A DNA stretch of 23,914 nucleotides from CALAED01 sp937891035 (GTDB lineage: Bacteria; Actinomycetota; Actinomycetes; Streptosporangiales; Streptosporangiaceae), in contig DASQSZ010000115.1 of NCBI GenBank assembly GCA_035642125.1, positions 1 to 23,914 on the forward strand, read 5' to 3'. The position numbers and the translations under genes were made by a program. Below the pieces are notes generated by a model. The model was not told where the DNA came from. It did not search any database and saw nothing but the letters and a program-made list of their open reading frames with translations. Positions 20,353-23,914 of the stretch are shown here, piece after piece (the stretch's first letter is position 1; each line of letters begins with the position of its first letter).

Positions 20353-22248
20353 ATGACCTGTGTGCGTCAGGACGTTCAGGTTGCGCCGGACGCTCGGGAC
20401 GTTCACCAGGCGACGGTCCGGGCGGTGGTGGAGTGCGCCGCCGACGCGATCGTGGCCGTCGACCCCGACTTCGCCGTGACGGTCTGGAACCCGGCGGCGG
20501 AGCGCATGTTCGGCTGGTCCGCCGCCGAGGTCGTCGGCAAGCCGGCGCCGATCGTGCCGGACGAGCTGCAGGCCGAGCATCACGCGGTGCTCGAGCGGGT
20601 GCGGGCGGGTGGCCACGTCTCCATCGCCACCCGCCGTCTTCATCGTGACGGCAGGCTGATCGACGTACGGATCGACACCAGCGTGCTGCGCGACCAGGAC
20701 GGCGCGCCGGCCGGCTGGGTCGGCGTCTATCACCCGGTCGGCGAGGACCAGGTCGCCCAACACCATGTCGCCGAGCGGGCGCGTCTCGTCCGCCGGCTTA
20801 ACGACGTGATCGCCGACATCAACGCGGAACTCGACCTGGCCGCGGTGCTCGACCGGATCACCGCGGCGCTGATCGAACTGACCGGGGCCGACGCGGCCGC
20901 GTTCGTCCGTATCGAGGAGGCCACCGACACGCTTCGGCTGGTCAGCCTCAGCGGACTGCCCGAGCACCTGCGCGACACCGCGGCGGCACTGCGCACCAGC
21001 CTGGTCGGCGAGCTGATGCGCTCCGGCAAGACGATCATGCTCGCGAGCGGTGCCCGGCGCCTCGGCGATCTGATCTGGGACTCGGCGCTGCCCGGGCTGC
21101 ACACGATCGCGGTGGGAGTGTCCAACCTCCATAACCGGCCGTATGGGGCGCTGTACGCCTTGTTCTCCGGGAACAACGCCGGCCACATCGAGCTCGAGCT
21201 GCTCGAGCTGCTCGCCGGGCACGCCGGGGTGGTGGTCGGAAACGCTGTGGCCTACGCCGGGGTGGTGCGCCAGCGGGCGCACGAACGGGCCGTCATCGAC
21301 GCGAGCGCGGACGGCATCGCTGTGCTCGACCGGGACGGGATCGTCCGCCAATGGAACCCGGCCGCGCACCAGATCACCGGGATCGCGCCGGCCGCGGCGA
21401 TCGGCCGCGAGCTCCCCTTTCCCCAGCCCGCGCCCGGGCCGGGCGGCGGGGTGGTCAGTCATCAGCTGGAGTCGGGCACCTGGATCGACGTGCTGTGCGC
21501 CGAGATCGACGAGACGGACGAGCTCGTCGTCGACTTCCGCGACGTGACGGCGAACAAGGCGCTCGAAGAGGCCAAGGACCTGTTCCTCGCGACGACGAGC
21601 CATGAGCTGCGGACGCCGATCACCGTCGTCCAGGGGTTCGCCAGCATGCTGGTCGACCGGTGGGACAAGCTGGGCGACGCCGAGCGCAGGCAGGCGGTGG
21701 AGACGATCGCCGAGCGGGCGCGCTCGCTGGGCCGGCTGGTGGAAAACCTGCTGCTCGGGTCCCGGGCGGGGGCGGACGAGCTGCCGGTCACCATCGGGCG
21801 GTTCGACGTGGCGGGGCTGCTGCGGGCCGCCGTCCTGGCGTTCCGGTCGCTGTCCGAGCGGCACGTCGTCGAACTCGATCTCCCCGATGACCTGCCGGCC
21901 GCGCGCGGCGACGCGATGGCGACCGACATCATCGTCGGGCAGCTGCTGGAGAACGCGATCAAGTATTCGCCTGACGGCGGCACGGTGACGGTCCGCGCCC
22001 GCGCCGAGGGGGAGCAGTTGGTCGTGACCGTACTGGACGAGGGCGTGGGCATCGCTCCCGGCGATCATGAGCGGATCTTCGAGCGGTTCGTCCAGGGCGA
22101 GGCGGGTGACCGGCGCCGGTTCGGCGGCATCGGGTTGGGCCTCTACATCGTCAAGACGCTGGCCGCGGCCCAGGGAGCCGACATCACCGCTGTCTCGCGC
22201 ACGTGTGGCGGCACGTGCATGCGCCTCGTGCTTCCGCAAGCGCACTGA
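20353..22248 (+). CDS. Soluble PAS-GAF-PAS sensor histidine kinase
   Basis: A 631-aa protein without membrane segments. Domains in order are PAS (about 22-128, with DAIVAVDPDFAVTVWNPAAE), GAF (about 155-300), a second PAS (about 312-400, with DGIAVLDRDGIVRQWNPAA), HisKA (about 407-472, phospho-acceptor H417 in SHELRTP) and HATPase_c (about 525-628, N box LLENAIKYSP, G1 DEGVGI, F box IFERF, G2 GGIGLGLYIVK). All kinase motifs are intact. It should sense an internal signal or redox/ligand state and phosphorylate a response regulator. None is encoded nearby, so it is an orphan here. The ATG at 20353 is chosen on protein fit; a TTG at 20320 is open but adds no domain. Confidence 0.92.
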   Translation: MTCVRQDVQVAPDARDVHQATVRAVVECAADAIVAVDPDFAVTVWNPAAERMFGWSAAEVVGKPAPIVPDELQAEHHAVLERVRAGGHVSIATRRLHRDGRLIDVRIDTSVLRDQDGAPAGWVGVYHPVGEDQVAQHHVAERARLVRRLNDVIADINAELDLAAVLDRITAALIELTGADAAAFVRIEEATDTLRLVSLSGLPEHLRDTAAALRTSLVGELMRSGKTIMLASGARRLGDLIWDSALPGLHTIAVGVSNLHNRPYGALYALFSGNNAGHIELELLELLAGHAGVVVGNAVAYAGVVRQRAHERAVIDASADGIAVLDRDGIVRQWNPAAHQITGIAPAAAIGRELPFPQPAPGPGGGVVSHQLESGTWIDVLCAEIDETDELVVDFRDVTANKALEEAKDLFLATTSHELRTPITVVQGFASMLVDRWDKLGDAERRQAVETIAERARSLGRLVENLLLGSRAGADELPVTIGRFDVAGLLRAAVLAFRSLSERHVVELDLPDDLPAARGDAMATDIIVGQLLENAIKYSPDGGTVTVRARAEGEQLVVTVLDEGVGIAPGDHERIFERFVQGEAGDRRRFGGIGLGLYIVKTLAAAQGADITAVSRTCGGTCMRLVLPQAH

Positions 22249-22497
22249 TCGCGTCTTCTACGGAATGTGACGAACGAAACATTGGTTGGAAAGCGTAAGT
22301 CCGTGTCCCAGTGGAGATATGTCCCATTGATACAAGGCTTTGTGGGGACGAAGAGTGGTACCAGCCGCTTTAGGGGTTGATGGCTTGTTTGCCAGGGTGA
22401 TTACACCGGGTGTCGGGGCCCGATTCCCCTGCTTTGGTTTCCAGACTGACCTTACTGGGCATTTCGGTCGTAACAGGAGTGTGACGGGAGCCGTGAA
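22249..22497 (+). promoter_or_regulatory. Long leader/promoter region upstream of the ATPase gene
   Basis: This 249-nt gap has no gene and is somewhat less GC-rich than its neighbours. TGTCCCA occurs twice (22304-22310 and 22320-22326, 16 nt apart). GTTT (22387-22390) and GGGTGT (22408-22413), spaced 17 nt, resemble the stress-type sigma (SigB/SigF group) promoter GTTT-N15-17-GGGTAT with one mismatch. TGGTACCA at about 22356-22363 is a short palindrome. A GGGAG at 22486-22490 serves the gene that follows. Confidence 0.35.
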
Positions 22498-23004
22498 GTG
22501 CAAGGACTCCCGGGGGAGGTGAGGGCGTCGAGCGTAGTGATGCTGCCGCACACACCGTCGAGCGTCGCGGCGGCGCGAAAACGTCTGTGCACGCAGCTAC
22601 TCTCCGCCGGCATCGCCCAGTCCACGGTCACTGACGCGGCCGTCATCGTCAGCGAGCTCCTCAGCAACGCGCTGCGGCACGCCAGGCCGCTCCCCTCCGG
22701 TGAGGTGCGCGTCGCGTGGAATCGCCACGGCGACGTGATCGAGGTCTCGGTGAGTGACGGCGGCGCCGCGACCGAGCCGCGCCGTCGCCAGCCCACCCTG
22801 TCCTCCCTCGGCGGCCGCGGGCTCAGCATCGTCGAGTCGCTCGCCGACTGCTGGGGGGTACGCCGCGAGGACGGCGCCACCACGGTCTGGGCGCTCTTGC
22901 GGGTCGCCAGGCCCGCCAGCGACGAGGGGCCCATCGCCGCGGGAAGCCCGGGTCTCGGCAAGCTAGGACACCCCACCGCGAATCTCTTGCGCGGGACCCG
23001 TTAG
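22498..23004 (+). CDS. Short GHKL ATPase, anti-sigma-factor-like (HATPase_c_2)
   Basis: A 168-aa protein formed almost wholly by one histidine-kinase-like ATPase domain of the RsbW/SpoIIAB type. The N box is SELLSNALRHA (52-62, N57), G1 is VSDGG (D87), and G2 is GGRGLSIVES (105-114). There is no dimerisation/His domain. Such proteins either phosphorylate anti-anti-sigma partners or bind sigma factors, and dozens occur in streptomycete-like genomes. The GTG at 22498 has GGGAG 7 nt upstream. A GTG at 22537 or ATG at 22540 would remove 13-14 non-conserved residues and lies behind GGGGGAGG (22511-22518). A terminator hairpin follows. Confidence 0.88.
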   Translation: MQGLPGEVRASSVVMLPHTPSSVAAARKRLCTQLLSAGIAQSTVTDAAVIVSELLSNALRHARPLPSGEVRVAWNRHGDVIEVSVSDGGAATEPRRRQPTLSSLGGRGLSIVESLADCWGVRREDGATTVWALLRVARPASDEGPIAAGSPGLGKLGHPTANLLRGTR

Positions 23005-23015
23005 AGTCATCCCCA

Positions 23016-23054
23016 GCTCGGGTGCCGCCGCGCCCCCGTCGGCGCCACCCGAGC
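23016..23054 (+). terminator. Terminator hairpin after the ATPase gene
   Basis: GCTCGGGTG (23016-23024) and CACCCGAGC (23046-23054) form a perfect 9-bp stem. An inner CGCCG/CGGCG pairing (23026-23030, 23040-23044) extends it. It begins 12 nt after the stop. No T-run follows, as is usual in high-GC genomes. The rest of the convergent gap (23055-23192) holds a short CTCCTAGGAG palindrome and no gene that I can see. Confidence 0.75.
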
Positions 23055-23192
23055 GACCAAAGCTTCGCGGCCGCGCTGTGTTTGAACTGCCTGGCTACAC
23101 GCGGGTGGTCTCGCGGTGGTCTCCTAGGAGCCCCTTGGCCTCCGCTCTCACCAGCGGTCTCCCTGGGGCAGTATGCCTCGGCCACCGCGAGA

Positions 23193-23914
23193 TCACGGCG
23201 GTCGCGACGTCGTGAGCGGATGCCCGCGCGGCGCGGGGGCCACGGGAGCCAGGGTGAAATACGCCCGGATGACGGTCCCGCCGGGCGAGGTGTGCAGGCG
23301 CAGTAGATCGCTCCAATAGTGCGCGATGAGGAGCCCGCGTTCTCCTTTGGCGCTGAGCCCGACGTGCCGGCGGCCGGCGAGCGGGTCGGTGAGGTGACCT
23401 TTGTCGGCGATCTCACAAATGAACAGTCCGTCTTCGGCCCACAGCCGCAGCGTCCCCGTCCCGCCGCCGTGGCGGACGGAGTTGACGGCCAGCTCGTTGA
23501 CGACCATTTCGATGGCCTCAACGCGATCGCGCGGCATGGCGTGTCCGGCGGCCTGCTCGGCCGCCGCCTGACGGATTTTGACGAGGTCGGCGATGGTGAA
23601 CTCCAGCACCGCCATGGCGCCGGAATCCGGGTTGGGGGCTGGGAACGGCTCGTTGTAGGTGTCGAAGATGGCCTCGGGGGCGAAGGCCGGGCTCGGCTCC
23701 TCGCGGCCGGCGCGGCGCAGGACGGGGTGCGTGATCTTGGCGTCGTCCACCACGGCCGGGTCGAGGCCGTCCACGTCGTAAGGGCACAGGATGCTGATCC
23801 CGCGTCCGGCGAACGCCAGGTTGATCAGCGCCTCGTGCTGCACGCAGGCCGGGTATTCCCGCCGGGACCGGCCGGGCCAGATCGGCTCGCCGATGAGCCA
23901 CACGCGGGCGGCGG
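23193..23914 (-). CDS. MEDS-domain anti-sigma-like regulatory protein (N-terminus cut by window edge)
   Basis: At least 240 aa, open to the window edge, so the start is missing. The visible N-terminal part (GEPIWPGRS, HEALINLAFAGRGISILCPYDV, LDPAVVDDAKITHPVL) matches the MEDS sensory domain found in actinobacterial regulators. The C-terminal half is an RsbW-type HATPase_c_2 domain: N box VVNELAVNSVRHG, then ADKG and a G2-like region AKGERGLLIAHYW. The order MEDS-ATPase is a common actinobacterial anti-sigma-like architecture. It probably senses a ligand and controls a sigma or anti-sigma partner, by inference. It is convergent with the short ATPase gene. Confidence 0.88.
   Translation of the reverse strand, partial: AARVWLIGEPIWPGRSRREYPACVQHEALINLAFAGRGISILCPYDVDGLDPAVVDDAKITHPVLRRAGREEPSPAFAPEAIFDTYNEPFPAPNPDSGAMAVLEFTIADLVKIRQAAAEQAAGHAMPRDRVEAIEMVVNELAVNSVRHGGGTGTLRLWAEDGLFICEIADKGHLTDPLAGRRHVGLSAKGERGLLIAHYWSDLLRLHTSPGGTVIRAYFTLAPVAPAPRGHPLTTSRPP

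Noticed and set aside
20287..22245. 652-codon open frame antisense to the histidine kinase
   Set aside because: The plus strand encodes a complete PAS-GAF-PAS-HisKA-ATPase protein. The antisense frame is low-complexity and has no family features.
23055..23192. A tRNA or small RNA in the last convergent gap
   Set aside because: No cloverleaf or conserved T-loop sequence could be found, only a short CTCCTAGGAG palindrome.

Overview
This is a high-GC chromosomal segment from a filamentous actinobacterium. The best guess is the order Streptosporangiales, because crgA, a DUF881 gene, a class E sortase and the fhaA-fhaB-pstP-rodA-pbpA-pknA-pknB block lie together beside a tRNA-Leu(CAG). The taxonomic call is inference from gene content and order. 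There is no phage, insertion sequence or CRISPR array. Most of the window is conserved core genome, and I see no clearly new multi-gene system. The most unusual items are small and sequence-level.

Layout. 1-102 is the tail of an unrecognised CDS. 239-1810 is a DEAD-box RNA helicase whose basic tail holds a 42-bp tandem repeat. 1839-2621 (minus) is a hexapeptide-repeat acyltransferase, followed by a small membrane protein (2771-3229, minus). A divergent gap leads to a cyclophilin (3396-3920) and a zinc-finger rhomboid protease (3929-4771). crgA (4819-5076, minus) follows. Next comes a badly decayed DUF881 gene (5149-5653): one nonsense codon, five frameshifts and a lost middle. A class E sortase (5634-6263), a small membrane protein (6295-6516) and a strong bidirectional terminator (6581-6619) close this part.

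The central block (15801 down to 6665, all minus) is the growth and division signalling operon: FhaA, FhaB, PstP phosphatase, RodA polymerase, PbpA transpeptidase and the PknA and PknB kinases. The kinases phosphorylate cell-wall and division proteins, PstP reverses this, and the FHA proteins bind phosphothreonine. From fhaB to pbpA every stop overlaps the next start. Between rodA and pbpA this is kept only by a 27-codon mini-ORF built on a 9-bp tandem repeat.

Right of the block are tRNA-Leu(CAG), a pair of strong hairpins, a TenA-type thiaminase II, a row of three DnaA-box-like sites, an Fpg/Nei-type DNA glycosylase, an SSI-like protease inhibitor made as a lipoprotein, a rhodanese, and a TPP riboswitch controlling a CytX-like NCS1 permease. 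TenA and the riboswitch-controlled permease suggest salvage of thiamine pyrimidine precursors. The last part holds three GHKL-fold ATPases in regulatory proteins: a soluble PAS-GAF-PAS histidine kinase, a short anti-sigma-like ATPase, and a MEDS-domain anti-sigma-like protein that runs off the right edge.
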